64,000 nt of DNA from Butyrivibrio proteoclasticus P6B7 (GTDB taxonomy: Bacteria > Bacillota > Clostridia > Lachnospirales > Lachnospiraceae), in NCBI RefSeq assembly GCF_000622085.1, contig NZ_KK211395.1:108381-172380 (forward strand), in the 5' to 3' direction. The position numbers were made by a program, and so were the translations under genes. The notes beneath the pieces are model-generated. The model saw only the letters and a list, made by a program, of their open reading frames with translations. It did not search any database and was not told where the DNA came from. This document shows, piece after piece, positions 44,120-53,751 of the stretch; the first letter of the stretch is position 1; each line of letters starts with the position of its first letter.

Positions 44120-45913
44120 ATGAAGAATTTTCACGCACTAATTGAAATAGTAAATAAACTAAGGGTGATTCTTACCAAGAAGCAGAAACAGACAGGAATA
44201 CTTGTACTTATTGTTATCATTGTGGGATCATTTCTAGAAACGCTAGGAGTATCAGCTATTCTTCCCTTCATTGAATCACTTCTTAATCCAGAAAATGTAA
44301 AAACCAAGTGGTATGCGAAGGCTTTAATAAATGTGTTTGGCATTGATGATACCAAGACTCTGACAATACTAATTGGAATATCTATTATCGCTATTTACGT
44401 TATCAAAAACTTATACCTTTACTTTGCTACCATGCTCCACACAATCTACAGAAGTAAGATTGAGAAATATCTTTCTACTAAGATGCTGGCAGCTTATATG
44501 AAGTGGCCTTATGAGCGCTTTATTGATATTAATACTGCTGAGGTTATCAGAGGTATAGGTACAGATATAATAGGCGTTTACAATCTTTTAGATGAGATGT
44601 TCAGATTTGTTGGCGAATTCTTCACAGCTATTCTTATAGGCTTGTTTATTATTTATACAGATTCTTTCATGGCTATTTGTATCATCCTTATCGCTGGAGC
44701 TTGCTTTGCTCTCATTACTCTTGGTCTTAAAAAGAGGACTAGTGATCTTAGTGAAGAAAAACGCAGAACTGATACTATCAGAGGAAAGAGTGCTTATCAG
44801 GCTATAATGGGATTTAAAGAGATCAAAGTGTCTAATACTGCAGATCACTTCATTGTTGACTACGAGAAGGCTTATGAGGATCAGAGAAGAGCTGAGGTTA
44901 ATAACCAGTATATTGTTAATCTGCCTGAGAGAGTAATTGAATCTCTTAGTATTGCAGTACTCATGGGAGTTATATGTGCTAAGCTTGTTATGGGTGCTGA
45001 TATGACAACTTTTGTACCTAAGCTTGCTGTGTTTGCAGTAGCTGCATTCAGGCTCCTTCCGTCAGTATCAAGAATGACCAGGTACATGAATGGTATTATA
45101 TACAATAACAACTTCTTGAAGGCGGCTTATGGCAACCTTCTTATGCTTGGAGATTGCGGTGAAGAGTATGTGAGTTATGCTCAAAGCTGTAACAAGAATA
45201 AAGAAAATGCGGAATTTAAAGATTCATTAACTATCAACAACATTCACTGGCACTACAAAAACAGTGATAAGAAGATTCTGTCAGGATTATCTCTTAAGAT
45301 TAAGAAAGGTGAATCCATCGGTCTTATGGGATCATCTGGCGCAGGTAAATCTACGTTGGCAGATATCATGTTAGGCTTGTTAAAGCCGCAGGAAGGCGAT
45401 GTGTTCATGGACGACATGGATGTATTTGACCATCCAGAAGCATGGAGCGAAGTAGTGGCATATGTTCCACAGAGCATCTTCCTTTTAGATGATTCAATTA
45501 GACGCAATGTTGCGTTTGGATATTCTGATGATGAAATAGATGATGATAAAGTATGGGCTGTGTTGAAAGAAGCGCAGCTTGACGAGTATATAAAGACTCT
45601 TCCCGATGGTCTTGATACACAGGTGGGAGAGCGAGGAATTAAATTCTCTGGTGGACAGAGGCAGAGAATTGCTATCGCTAGAACTCTTTACAGAAATCCA
45701 GAAATCATTGTATTGGATGAAGCTACATCAGCTCTTGATGGTGAAACAGAAACAGCGGTCATGGAAGCTGTTGATGCACTTCAGGGACAGAAGACGCTTA
45801 TTATCGTTGCACACAGACTTTCGACAATCAAGAATTGTAACAGAATCTATGAGATTGGTAATGGAGTAGCAACTGAACGTAGATGGGAAGATATTAATCC
45901 GGATAAAAAATGA
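44120..45913 (+). CDS. ABC exporter/flippase (PglK/MsbA type), copy 2
   Basis: A 597-residue half transporter with six N-terminal membrane helices. It has Walker A GSSGAGKST near residue 403, signature SGGQRQRIAIARTL, Walker B IVLDEATSALD and H-loop VAHRLSTI. It has the same domain order and length as the protein at 30511, with clear relatedness (both start ..LRVILTKKQK/..YIMTKRQK.. and share LLPSVSRMTRYMN-like helices). It probably flips a lipid-linked oligosaccharide. Codon use is more balanced than in the copy at 30511, so it may be the older, native one. Confidence 0.9.
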   Translation: MKNFHALIEIVNKLRVILTKKQKQTGILVLIVIIVGSFLETLGVSAILPFIESLLNPENVKTKWYAKALINVFGIDDTKTLTILIGISIIAIYVIKNLYLYFATMLHTIYRSKIEKYLSTKMLAAYMKWPYERFIDINTAEVIRGIGTDIIGVYNLLDEMFRFVGEFFTAILIGLFIIYTDSFMAICIILIAGACFALITLGLKKRTSDLSEEKRRTDTIRGKSAYQAIMGFKEIKVSNTADHFIVDYEKAYEDQRRAEVNNQYIVNLPERVIESLSIAVLMGVICAKLVMGADMTTFVPKLAVFAVAAFRLLPSVSRMTRYMNGIIYNNNFLKAAYGNLLMLGDCGEEYVSYAQSCNKNKENAEFKDSLTINNIHWHYKNSDKKILSGLSLKIKKGESIGLMGSSGAGKSTLADIMLGLLKPQEGDVFMDDMDVFDHPEAWSEVVAYVPQSIFLLDDSIRRNVAFGYSDDEIDDDKVWAVLKEAQLDEYIKTLPDGLDTQVGERGIKFSGGQRQRIAIARTLYRNPEIIVLDEATSALDGETETAVMEAVDALQGQKTLIIVAHRLSTIKNCNRIYEIGNGVATERRWEDINPDKK

Positions 45914-45943
45914 TGAGATAGTCTAGTAGGAGATTTACAGAGA

Positions 45944-46810
45944 ATGCAGCACGCGGTAAGAATAAGTGATGGCTTAGGTAATCAGATGTTTCAGTATGCA
46001 TTTGCTTATGCATTACAGAAAAGAACAGGCGATAATGTTGTGATTGATCCTTTTTTCTTTAAGAATGGATTAAGACAGTATCAGCTTGACAATTATAATA
46101 TAAGCATGAAAAGACTTGTGTCTAAGGGGAAGGATTATGTTCTAGGCCTTGGCCCCAGAGATGGCGGAAAGTTTAAAAGAATATATAGAGAACATATAAT
46201 CAAGCAAAGATTTAGGTTGGTTGAAGAGAATAACCATATGCATTTTGATGAAGAGAAAGTTTCTCCTTGTTGCGACAGCTTTTATTTAGGATTTTGGCAG
46301 GCAGCAAAGTATTTTGACGATTACTACGATGAGATTTGTGATGAGTTCACGCGTGTTACACCAGTTTCTGGTAAAGCTCAGAACTATATTGACCAGGTAA
46401 AAAACGAGTATTCAGTTTCTTTACATATACGTAGAACAGACTATGTCGGAGATGATTTCGATTCCTCTTTAAATTTTGAGTTTTATAGAACTGCATTAAG
46501 CGGAATTGAATCTCAGATTGGTGATTTCAATCTTTATATTTTTAGTGATGACAAAGAATTTGTTAAAGAGAAATTTGACTTGATGCCATATACGTTGGTG
46601 GAGGGGCTATCTGATATTGATGAGTTTGAAGTAATGAGAAATTGCAAACATCATATTATGGCTAATAGTACTTTTAGTTGGTGGGCAACTTATTTAGCAG
46701 AAGATAAAGGGGGCATAGTATATGCTCCTAGCGTTACTTGTTGGAAAGATGAATTCTATGTTGAAAAATGGAATAAATTGGAAACAAATCTTATTAAATC
46801 CAGGACTTAA
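45944..46810 (+). CDS. GT11 alpha-1,2-fucosyltransferase-like, copy 2
   Basis: A 288-residue GT11 protein. ISDGLGNQMFQYAFAYAL opens it, the motif HIRRTDYVG begins at residue 161 and HHIMANSTFSWWATYLAE closes the donor site. It is closer to the classical WbsJ/FutC pattern than copy 1 at 28569. It probably transfers L-fucose or a related 6-deoxy sugar. Start ATG 45944 has AGGAG upstream (45926-45930). It is separated by 2 bases from the following acyltransferase. Confidence 0.9.
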   Translation: MQHAVRISDGLGNQMFQYAFAYALQKRTGDNVVIDPFFFKNGLRQYQLDNYNISMKRLVSKGKDYVLGLGPRDGGKFKRIYREHIIKQRFRLVEENNHMHFDEEKVSPCCDSFYLGFWQAAKYFDDYYDEICDEFTRVTPVSGKAQNYIDQVKNEYSVSLHIRRTDYVGDDFDSSLNFEFYRTALSGIESQIGDFNLYIFSDDKEFVKEKFDLMPYTLVEGLSDIDEFEVMRNCKHHIMANSTFSWWATYLAEDKGGIVYAPSVTCWKDEFYVEKWNKLETNLIKSRT

Positions 46811-46812
46811 TA

Positions 46813-47892
46813 ATGAGCAGAGATGAAAGATATGTTTGGGTAGACTCGCTTAAAGGTATAGCAATCTTGGGCGTTATAATGATTCATAGTGGAGCCATGA
46901 GTGTCGGAGGAATTATTGGAAAGATTGGACAGTATGGCTCTTCTTTTGTGCAGGCTTTTTTTGTTATAAGTGCTTTTTTGACATGGAAGTCTTTGGATAT
47001 AATCGGAAGAGAAATGACCATAAGGACAGGAATAAAATGGGTAGCGAAAAAACTATTGTCATTAGTGCCGATGTACTATATGGCTATATTTCTATATCTT
47101 TTTCTTGTTGGAGGTAATCATTATTGGGCAGGAGATAAAAATCCTTTGTCTGTCTTTAGTATTCTAGTTCATCTTTTGTTTTTGCATGGGCTTTTTCCAA
47201 AATACTGCGATTGTATCCTGGGAGTAGAATGGTATCTTGGTGTTCTTTCAATTTTCTACTTTATAGCAATACCATTACACAAAGTAATAAAGAACTTTCC
47301 TAGATCGCTTTGCTTTTTTGTTATAACTTCTATAGTAAGCAATCATTTAAGCATATTAGCGTGTGGCTACTATGAAGCTAATGGGTATGCGTATATATAT
47401 CAACAGTATTATAATAATTTTAGTATTATTGCGCAGTTACCAACGTTGACACTAGGAATAGTACTATACTATTTGTTACAATTTGATTTAAATAAATATC
47501 TGAAAAAGAAAAATATAAAGTGCATACTATCCTGTGCTTCCATTGTACTTGCTACATTGGTGCTGAAGTATTTTGGAGTGGTGGATTCATTTATCCCTAT
47601 TTTTACGCTAACTGTACCGACTCTATTTGCGCTTGTTTTTACTATATACATATTTGGACAGGATTTGTATAGTATTCCGATTTTAAATAATAGGATGCTA
47701 TCTTACATAGGAAAGAATAGTCTTGGAATATATTTATTTCATGTACTAATAATTTATATATATGACTGTGTAATACACTATTCATTTGGATTAGTGGCTG
47801 TTGATTGGTTTATGAAGTATTTAGTTGTGGTTTTTATTTCTACAATGATTAGCGTCATATTGAATAAACTGTTATCGAGAGGTAAAAAATGA
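46813..47892 (+). CDS. Acyltransferase family 3 membrane protein, copy 4
   Basis: A 359-residue polytopic acyltransferase. YVWVDSLKGIAILGVIMIHSG is the first helix with the conserved His, followed by SSFVQAFFVISAF. EWYLGVLSIFYFIAIPL shows the E-x-x-Y region that is lost in the broken copy at 32369, and GKNSLGIYLFHVLII is the last conserved helix. It acylates a sugar from cytoplasmic acyl-CoA across the membrane. It overlaps the next gene by 4 bases (ATGA). Confidence 0.88.
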   Translation: MSRDERYVWVDSLKGIAILGVIMIHSGAMSVGGIIGKIGQYGSSFVQAFFVISAFLTWKSLDIIGREMTIRTGIKWVAKKLLSLVPMYYMAIFLYLFLVGGNHYWAGDKNPLSVFSILVHLLFLHGLFPKYCDCILGVEWYLGVLSIFYFIAIPLHKVIKNFPRSLCFFVITSIVSNHLSILACGYYEANGYAYIYQQYYNNFSIIAQLPTLTLGIVLYYLLQFDLNKYLKKKNIKCILSCASIVLATLVLKYFGVVDSFIPIFTLTVPTLFALVFTIYIFGQDLYSIPILNNRMLSYIGKNSLGIYLFHVLIIYIYDCVIHYSFGLVAVDWFMKYLVVVFISTMISVILNKLLSRGKK

Positions 47893-50141
47893 TAGATAAG
47901 ATAAAAAAATGTAATTGGACTATTGCTTTAACTATGACTTTTATTATAGTTGTAGTTTGTTTTTTGATTAATATGCACTTCTCTTCTCGCGATTTTTATT
48001 ATAACGAATCAAGTAATGCTGGATATATTAATGCTAAAGAAAAAAGGGAAGATGGTACGAAGCTTATAGCTGAAGGCCTTAGGTTGAATTATCTATATTC
48101 GGGGCAGTATGTAATTACAATAAGCCACAGTAAGGCCAATCCTGGCGATTACTGTGAAGTGGTTGAAACGAAAAATGGAGAAGTATTAGCTACTAAAGAA
48201 TATAGTGTGGACAATAATTCCACGTCTGTTTTGTTAGAACTAAACGATAGAATTGAAGGCATAGTAGTTAGAAGCTATTGCAAAGAAAAAATAACCATAG
48301 CAGGATATGTTATTTCTTCAAATGGTAAGGTGTACACTGATACGCATTGGCTTAGGAGAATACTAATTCTTTATTTATGTGCACTTGCTTTTGGAGTATG
48401 GTTAAATAAGCAGAATAGACCAAGATTCCTAGAATTACTATTGTTTTCAACAGTGTGTAGCTTTCCGTTTTTGACTCAGAATCTTCCATATGGGCATGAT
48501 ATAGCTTTTCATTATACAAGGTTTAGAGGAATTATAGAGGGCATAAGATTGCATCAGTTTCCGGTTAGAATTGATGGGGCATTCTATAAAGGTGCAGGTT
48601 ACCTTGTTGATATTATGTATCCAGGTGGCACATTATATCCATTCGCATTCATGTCCTCTCATGGAGCTTCACAGCTTTTTTCATTTAAATGTTTGCTAGT
48701 TTTTTCTGTATTTGCTACTGTTTTTTGCTCTTATTATCCATTAAGAAATATCATTGGCGATAAAACGGCAATGATATTTACTCTGATATATACTCTTAAT
48801 CCATTTAGACTTAGTGAGTTATATACGCGATGTGCTCTTGGAGAGTATTTGGCTATGGTTTTTTTGCCATTAGCATTTGCTGGTATATACGAGCTTATTG
48901 TTGGCAATTACAGAAGGGGATTCTATGAGGCTGCGATAGGAATTACGTTAGTTTTTCAGAGCCATTTGATTTCTACATTGTTTGTTATATTTATAGCCAT
49001 CATTATATTTATACTACTTCTTATTCTAACAAGGTTAGAAGTGATTAAGGATATTAAAAGAGATATAGCAATAGTATCAAGCGCTACAGCCACACTGGTT
49101 ATAAATGCATGGTATTGGGTGCCATTATTAGACCATTTTAATGCAGATTATTGCATATCAAGATTTACAGGTAAAATATCAGATTCAACGATTTATGTTT
49201 TTGAAGCATTTATGGATGGGTTCACTAGCTATGAACATCAAACTATGCCAGGGACATCTATTAATGGTGGCGCATCACATTCAATTGGAATGTTTCTTCT
49301 CATTTGCACGTGCATCTATATCTATATTAGATTTATTAGAAGGGTGGAATTAAAGAATTATCATATCTATGATTTTTCTTTACTTCTAGGCACGCTTCTT
49401 CTGTTTGTTCAATTAGATATTTTTCCATGGAAATATATGGAACAGCAAGGAAGCGTTATTGCTGAAGCATTTGCCAAAATCCAGTTTTTATGGAGACTCC
49501 AGATGGTTGTAACAGTGCTCTTTGGGATTGTCGCAGCAGGAATTATGCGCTACCTATTACGAGAGAAAAAAGAGCTGTTTTGGTCGTTAACTGTGTTTGT
49601 TTTATTAACTGGAGCATGGTTTTCTCGTGGGTATTTATATGAGAGCGCATCTTATCAGGCGGATAAATATACGGTGCCTCAGAGTATGTTAAATGGTGAT
49701 TATTTAGATAGTACTATAGATTACGATAAAGTAGGGCATGATCTGTACGATGGTGGTGAAATAATTAGTGATGGAGATTTGATTATTTCTAGTAAGAAAC
49801 GAGATGGAGTAGGCTATCACTTTTCCGCGAAAAAGAGTGATAAAGATGCTATAACAGTTGTAGTGCCAGTTCTTTACTCTGATTTTTATGAAGTAAAAGT
49901 AAATGGAGAGACTACCTATTTTTCAATGGATGAAGATACTACATTTATTAAAATAGATATTGCTTCTGATGTAAGTGATATAAATGTAGATATTAACTAT
50001 ATTGTTCCTCAGAAATATAAATATACAGATTTGCTTTCTGGCATGATGTGTGTGATAATCCTTATCATATCTATTCTAGTATACATAAAAAAGAATATAT
50101 CAAATTCTGGGATGTTTGTTATAAGAAAACGGGAGAGATAG
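47889..50141 (+). CDS. Large polytopic membrane protein (PTPS-related/GT-C-like)
   Basis: A 750-residue protein: one N-terminal helix, an outside domain to about 150, about eleven further membrane helices, and a C-terminal outside domain of beta type with a last helix. LPYGHDIAFHYTRFRGIIEGI resembles the PTPS_related membrane family, whose Asp-His near the first outside loop suggests a GT-C-like enzyme. The C-terminal part is YfhO-like in pattern. It may attach a glycosyl or other group outside the membrane. It overlaps the acyltransferase upstream by 4 bases. Function is inferred. Confidence 0.65.
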   Translation: MIDKIKKCNWTIALTMTFIIVVVCFLINMHFSSRDFYYNESSNAGYINAKEKREDGTKLIAEGLRLNYLYSGQYVITISHSKANPGDYCEVVETKNGEVLATKEYSVDNNSTSVLLELNDRIEGIVVRSYCKEKITIAGYVISSNGKVYTDTHWLRRILILYLCALAFGVWLNKQNRPRFLELLLFSTVCSFPFLTQNLPYGHDIAFHYTRFRGIIEGIRLHQFPVRIDGAFYKGAGYLVDIMYPGGTLYPFAFMSSHGASQLFSFKCLLVFSVFATVFCSYYPLRNIIGDKTAMIFTLIYTLNPFRLSELYTRCALGEYLAMVFLPLAFAGIYELIVGNYRRGFYEAAIGITLVFQSHLISTLFVIFIAIIIFILLLILTRLEVIKDIKRDIAIVSSATATLVINAWYWVPLLDHFNADYCISRFTGKISDSTIYVFEAFMDGFTSYEHQTMPGTSINGGASHSIGMFLLICTCIYIYIRFIRRVELKNYHIYDFSLLLGTLLLFVQLDIFPWKYMEQQGSVIAEAFAKIQFLWRLQMVVTVLFGIVAAGIMRYLLREKKELFWSLTVFVLLTGAWFSRGYLYESASYQADKYTVPQSMLNGDYLDSTIDYDKVGHDLYDGGEIISDGDLIISSKKRDGVGYHFSAKKSDKDAITVVVPVLYSDFYEVKVNGETTYFSMDEDTTFIKIDIASDVSDINVDINYIVPQKYKYTDLLSGMMCVIILIISILVYIKKNISNSGMFVIRKRER

Positions 50142-50150
50142 ATTTTTAGT

Positions 50151-51155
50151 ATGGAAAAATCATTCAAAAAGTATAAATTTGAAAATGATTTAAGAAACTT
50201 TATGAATATAAATATATGGCGCAAGTTGGAACGTCATGGTTTTTCTACGCTCGCTAATAGGATAATGCGTAGGAATAAATATGGTAAACGTTCTGTCCAT
50301 GGAGATACGTGGACAAGAGAGCAAATAACTAGTTTGCTGAGGCAAGATAAACCATGCATGATTGCAAGGTTTGGATTAACTGAGATGAATTATCTTTATT
50401 CATATTTGGCTGATCAGCGAAGTCATAATGAATCTACTAAAGAGAAATTAGATGATGCGATGGAGAGACTGTGTTTGCTCTCTGGTTTTTTTCCTAATAA
50501 TCAGGAATATGGAGAAAAATTTGCAAAACTATATTTTGAGTCTATTCCTTTACTTGATTTGTGTGGCGTATGGAATTTATATATGGAAGATTATGTTTTA
50601 GATTGTTATGCTCCAAATTGTGAACTAACAGAATTAAAATACTTAGAACCATGGAACTCCAATGAAAAAGTTACTTGGTCTGCAATGTTAAAAGGTAAAA
50701 AAGTATTAGTAATACATCCTTTTAGTGATTCAATAGAAAAACAGTACAAAAATCATAAGTATATTTTTAGCAATAGATTTTTATACGAAGATATACTTCC
50801 TGAATTTGAGCTTCAAACCATAAAGGCGGTGCAGTCTTTGGGGGGAGAAAACGATCAATTCAATAATTGGTTCGAAGCATTTAATGCCATGGTGGATGAT
50901 GTAAAGGAAAGGGACTTTGATATTGCGATTATTGGATGTGGAGCATATGGGTTGCCATTGGCAGCAGAGATAAAAAAGATGGGGAAAAAAGCTATACATC
51001 TAGGTGGTGCTACTCAGTTAATGTTTGGCATCTGGGGACACAGATGGGATCAAATTCCTGAGTTTAAGAATCTTAGAAATGAGTACTGGATTCATCCATC
51101 TGAAGATGAAAAACCCAAACGAGCTGATGAAGTAGAAAATGGATGCTATTGGTAA
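50151..51155 (+). CDS. Putative GT-D-fold-like glycosyltransferase, copy 2
   Basis: A 334-residue paralogue of the protein at 26357. The motif IARFGLTEMNYL (71-82) keeps the R-x-G-x-x-E pattern of the GT-D donor site. LKGKKVLVIHPFSDSIEKQY, DFDIAIIGCGAYGLPLA and LMFGIWGHRWD correspond block by block, and both proteins end CYW. A helical N-terminal region of about 50 residues precedes the domain. It should be a cytoplasmic glycosyltransferase of the repeat-unit pathway. The family assignment is tentative. Confidence 0.65.
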   Translation: MEKSFKKYKFENDLRNFMNINIWRKLERHGFSTLANRIMRRNKYGKRSVHGDTWTREQITSLLRQDKPCMIARFGLTEMNYLYSYLADQRSHNESTKEKLDDAMERLCLLSGFFPNNQEYGEKFAKLYFESIPLLDLCGVWNLYMEDYVLDCYAPNCELTELKYLEPWNSNEKVTWSAMLKGKKVLVIHPFSDSIEKQYKNHKYIFSNRFLYEDILPEFELQTIKAVQSLGGENDQFNNWFEAFNAMVDDVKERDFDIAIIGCGAYGLPLAAEIKKMGKKAIHLGGATQLMFGIWGHRWDQIPEFKNLRNEYWIHPSEDEKPKRADEVENGCYW

Positions 51156-51169
51156 GAGGGGCACTTTAT

Positions 51170-51949
51170 ATGAAGACATGGATGATTTATATAGTTTCAC
51201 ATAAGGATCTGATGGATGAAATGTATTCTAAAGATTCTCTTTTTTCAAAAGAAAACTATACAGCGTTTAATGTTGGAGCAATTGAAAAGCTTGGATATAC
51301 ATGTGGATTGGATGAAATAAATCAAAAAAAGTTTTCTACATTTAAATCACTAGGGCCATGGTGGGCTGAAAGCGAAGCAATTTATAATCTGTGGATTAGC
51401 GGGGAATGGGGAAAATATGATTATGTTGGTTTCATTCACTATGATATAGAATTGAAGTTATCAAAAAAAGTATGTTTCAACCGCTATAATATTTCTGAAC
51501 GGATTCAAAAAGCTATTAGTGACAAGGATCGATTACATATTAGTTTTGAGTCATACAGATTTAATGAAATGTATAGACAAAAGATAATGGCAGATACCAG
51601 TAGGCCAAACGAAATTGTAGGTGATGGATTTGGCTGCTATGAGTATATTTTAAGAGACTACAATGAATATTATAAAACAAATTATTCCATTAAAGATTTG
51701 AGAAATAAAAGCATTAACTTATGCTCATGTTTCTTTGTTGATGGGGAATCATTTAATAAGATGATGCTGTTTTGGGATTGGATAGTAAATAGTAAAAAAC
51801 TTGAGGCTTTTGATACAAACCATAAAAATAGATTTCAGGGAGGACTTGCTGAAAGATATTTTGGGGTTTGGTTGATGCTGGAGAAACTTGAAAACGTTGA
51901 TTTTTCTCTGGTACATCATTATAATACGACGCTTAGTAAAGGTAGGTAA
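51170..51949 (+). CDS. Putative glycosyltransferase (distant DUF4422-like)
   Basis: A 259-residue soluble protein. KTWMIYIVSHKDLMDEMYS, YDYVGFIHYDIEL, NLCSCFFVDGESFNKMM and GGLAERYFGVWL occur in the same order as the I-x-x-H, G-x-x-H-Y, N-x-F and E-R-x-x-x-x-W-L blocks of DUF4422 capsule proteins, which are taken to be GT-A glycosyltransferases. The usual HYRR is HYDI here, so the relation is distant. ATG 51170 is chosen, with AGAGGGG 8 bases upstream; the frame is open to 51143 inside the previous gene. Confidence 0.65.
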   Translation: MKTWMIYIVSHKDLMDEMYSKDSLFSKENYTAFNVGAIEKLGYTCGLDEINQKKFSTFKSLGPWWAESEAIYNLWISGEWGKYDYVGFIHYDIELKLSKKVCFNRYNISERIQKAISDKDRLHISFESYRFNEMYRQKIMADTSRPNEIVGDGFGCYEYILRDYNEYYKTNYSIKDLRNKSINLCSCFFVDGESFNKMMLFWDWIVNSKKLEAFDTNHKNRFQGGLAERYFGVWLMLEKLENVDFSLVHHYNTTLSKGR

Positions 51950-51953
51950 TGAT

Positions 51954-52964
51954 ATGCTTGGTACAAAGCCGGTAGTATTGTTTGTGTTTAAACGACTGGA
52001 CACTGTAAAGATGATTGTGGATGTAGTAAAACAATATCAGCCTGTATGTATATATGTATTTGCTGATGGGGCAAGAAAAGATGTTGAGGGAGAAATAGAT
52101 GCTGTAAATGGCGTTAGAGATTATATAACGGAAGCGTTTGACTGGGAGTGCGACAAGCGATTCTTTTTTGCTGAGAATAATAAAGGATGCGACAAAAACA
52201 TTCGGGATGGACTGGATAAGGTTTTTTCAGAACAGGACAGTGCGATTATACTGGAGGATGATGCTATACCAACTCTTCAGTATTTCACTTTTTGTGATTT
52301 TCTACTAAACAAATATCGAGACACTAGATCAATTCAGTTCATAGCTGGATTCAACTCCATAGGTGATCTTGACTTAATAAAAAATAGTTACTCATTCGGG
52401 AAAACAGTTCCTTTAAATGGTGCTTATGCTACTTGGGCAGATAGGTGGAATGAATGTGATTTTGATATGAAGAATTGGCCATTAGAAAAGAAGAATCGTA
52501 TGCTGGATGAGATCTTCTTTTTTAAAGAACTTAGAAAACAGTATTACAGGATATATGATGCGGCCTATAGTAAGGAATTAACTGCATGGGATTATTTATT
52601 TGAGCATGATATGTTATCAAGAGATGGATTGGCGGTAGTACCTAGGATCAATTTGGTTACTAGTTATGGGTTTGTTGAAGGAGCTTATCATCCTCAGAGA
52701 AGCAGTGAAACAAAAAGATTTAAAAAGATCATGACAGCCCCCAAGACTGATGAACAGTTACTTTTGGATGATAACTATGAAGTTGTAAGAAATTATATTT
52801 ATGATAAAACACGACAAAAACTAATTATGGAATTAAAGGGTAATTATTTAGAACGAAGAATGATGGGAGTATATTTAACTATAAAGGAATTTGCGTATGA
52901 TCATCTATCGGAGAATACCTGGAATTTCTTTAAGAAGATTGTAACCCCAGTTAAGAAACGTTGA
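51954..52964 (+). CDS. GT-A glycosyltransferase, second of three paralogues
   Basis: A 336-residue relative of the proteins at 5244 and 55401. PVVLFVFKRLDTVKMIV opens the fold, FADGARKDVEGE follows, the metal cluster is Glu101-Asp-Asp in IILEDDAIP, and GAYATWADRWNECDFD corresponds to the W-G-W-A-T-W block of the others, with Trp-Gly-Trp changed to Gly-Ala-Tyr. It has an extra C-terminal helical region. ATG 51954 has GGTAGG about 6 bases upstream. It probably transfers a sugar in repeat-unit assembly; the altered block hints at a different acceptor. Confidence 0.82.
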   Translation: MLGTKPVVLFVFKRLDTVKMIVDVVKQYQPVCIYVFADGARKDVEGEIDAVNGVRDYITEAFDWECDKRFFFAENNKGCDKNIRDGLDKVFSEQDSAIILEDDAIPTLQYFTFCDFLLNKYRDTRSIQFIAGFNSIGDLDLIKNSYSFGKTVPLNGAYATWADRWNECDFDMKNWPLEKKNRMLDEIFFFKELRKQYYRIYDAAYSKELTAWDYLFEHDMLSRDGLAVVPRINLVTSYGFVEGAYHPQRSSETKRFKKIMTAPKTDEQLLLDDNYEVVRNYIYDKTRQKLIMELKGNYLERRMMGVYLTIKEFAYDHLSENTWNFFKKIVTPVKKR

Positions 52965-52991
52965 GTAAGAAAAAGGCTTCTGTAGGAAAAA

Positions 52992-53723
52992 ATGATAATA
53001 ATTGTAACTGGAACTATCGCACCGAGCAGCGGAATTAAACAACTTGAATTGAGGAATACCAATGAGCGTTTGTTACAATACAAAAGCGCATTGGTTTCTT
53101 TGCTTATTTCCAAGCCAAACGCTAGTATAGTATTCTGCGATAATAGTGGTTTTGATACAGAATCATTTATGGATATACAGAGTATTGCTAAAGACAATAG
53201 AATAAAATTCGAATTATTATCGTTTAAAGGTAATGATGAAGCTGTAATAAAGCATGGAAAGGGATATGGAGAAGGGGAGATTATAAAATATGTTCTTACG
53301 AATAGTAGGCTTGCTAAAGATGATAATTATATGATTAAGCTTACTGGCAGATTGCAGTTTGTTAATATATCTGATTTGGTGAAGCGTGTACAGACTGATA
53401 GGATATATTTTAATGTTCCCAATAGGCGTAACCGAAAAATATATGATACTAGAATTTATGCTATGCCTATAGATGTGTTTAAAACTTATTTTATTGAAGC
53501 CTACAAGAGAGTAGATGATAACAAGGGATATTATATAGAACATTCATATACAGATGTAATATTGGAGAACCAGATAATGACGAGGAATTTTCCAGTTTAT
53601 CCACGAATAGTAGGCAATAGCGGAAGTGGAGGATTCAGATATGAATATAAAGAATGGAAAGCTAAGATTAAGGATTTAGCTAGTAAGACTAATTTCTATG
53701 GTAGACTAAAAAGGATTATTTAA
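52992..53723 (+). CDS. Uncharacterised polysaccharide-locus protein, possible GT-A enzyme
   Basis: A 243-residue soluble protein that I cannot assign. IIIVTGTIAP and ASIVFCDNSGFD look like the first beta strands of a GT-A nucleotide-binding fold, and GEGEIIKYVLTNSRL, NYMIKLTGRLQFVN and RNFPVYPRIVGNSGSGG are the most striking blocks. The K-x-T-G-R element recalls a segment before the acidic motif in some capsule glycosyltransferases, but no clear DxD is present. It lies between two likely glycosyltransferase or GT-C genes and is presumably part of the same pathway. Confidence 0.6.
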   Translation: MIIIVTGTIAPSSGIKQLELRNTNERLLQYKSALVSLLISKPNASIVFCDNSGFDTESFMDIQSIAKDNRIKFELLSFKGNDEAVIKHGKGYGEGEIIKYVLTNSRLAKDDNYMIKLTGRLQFVNISDLVKRVQTDRIYFNVPNRRNRKIYDTRIYAMPIDVFKTYFIEAYKRVDDNKGYYIEHSYTDVILENQIMTRNFPVYPRIVGNSGSGGFRYEYKEWKAKIKDLASKTNFYGRLKRII

Positions 53724-53751
53724 AGCTTTTGATATAGTGGGGGATTTGTCT

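Noticed and set aside
51888..51953. An N-terminal extension of the glycosyltransferase at 51954
   Set aside because: The extension overlaps the previous gene in another frame and reads as low-complexity hydrophobic residues; ATG 51954 has its own ribosome binding site and matches the paralogues.
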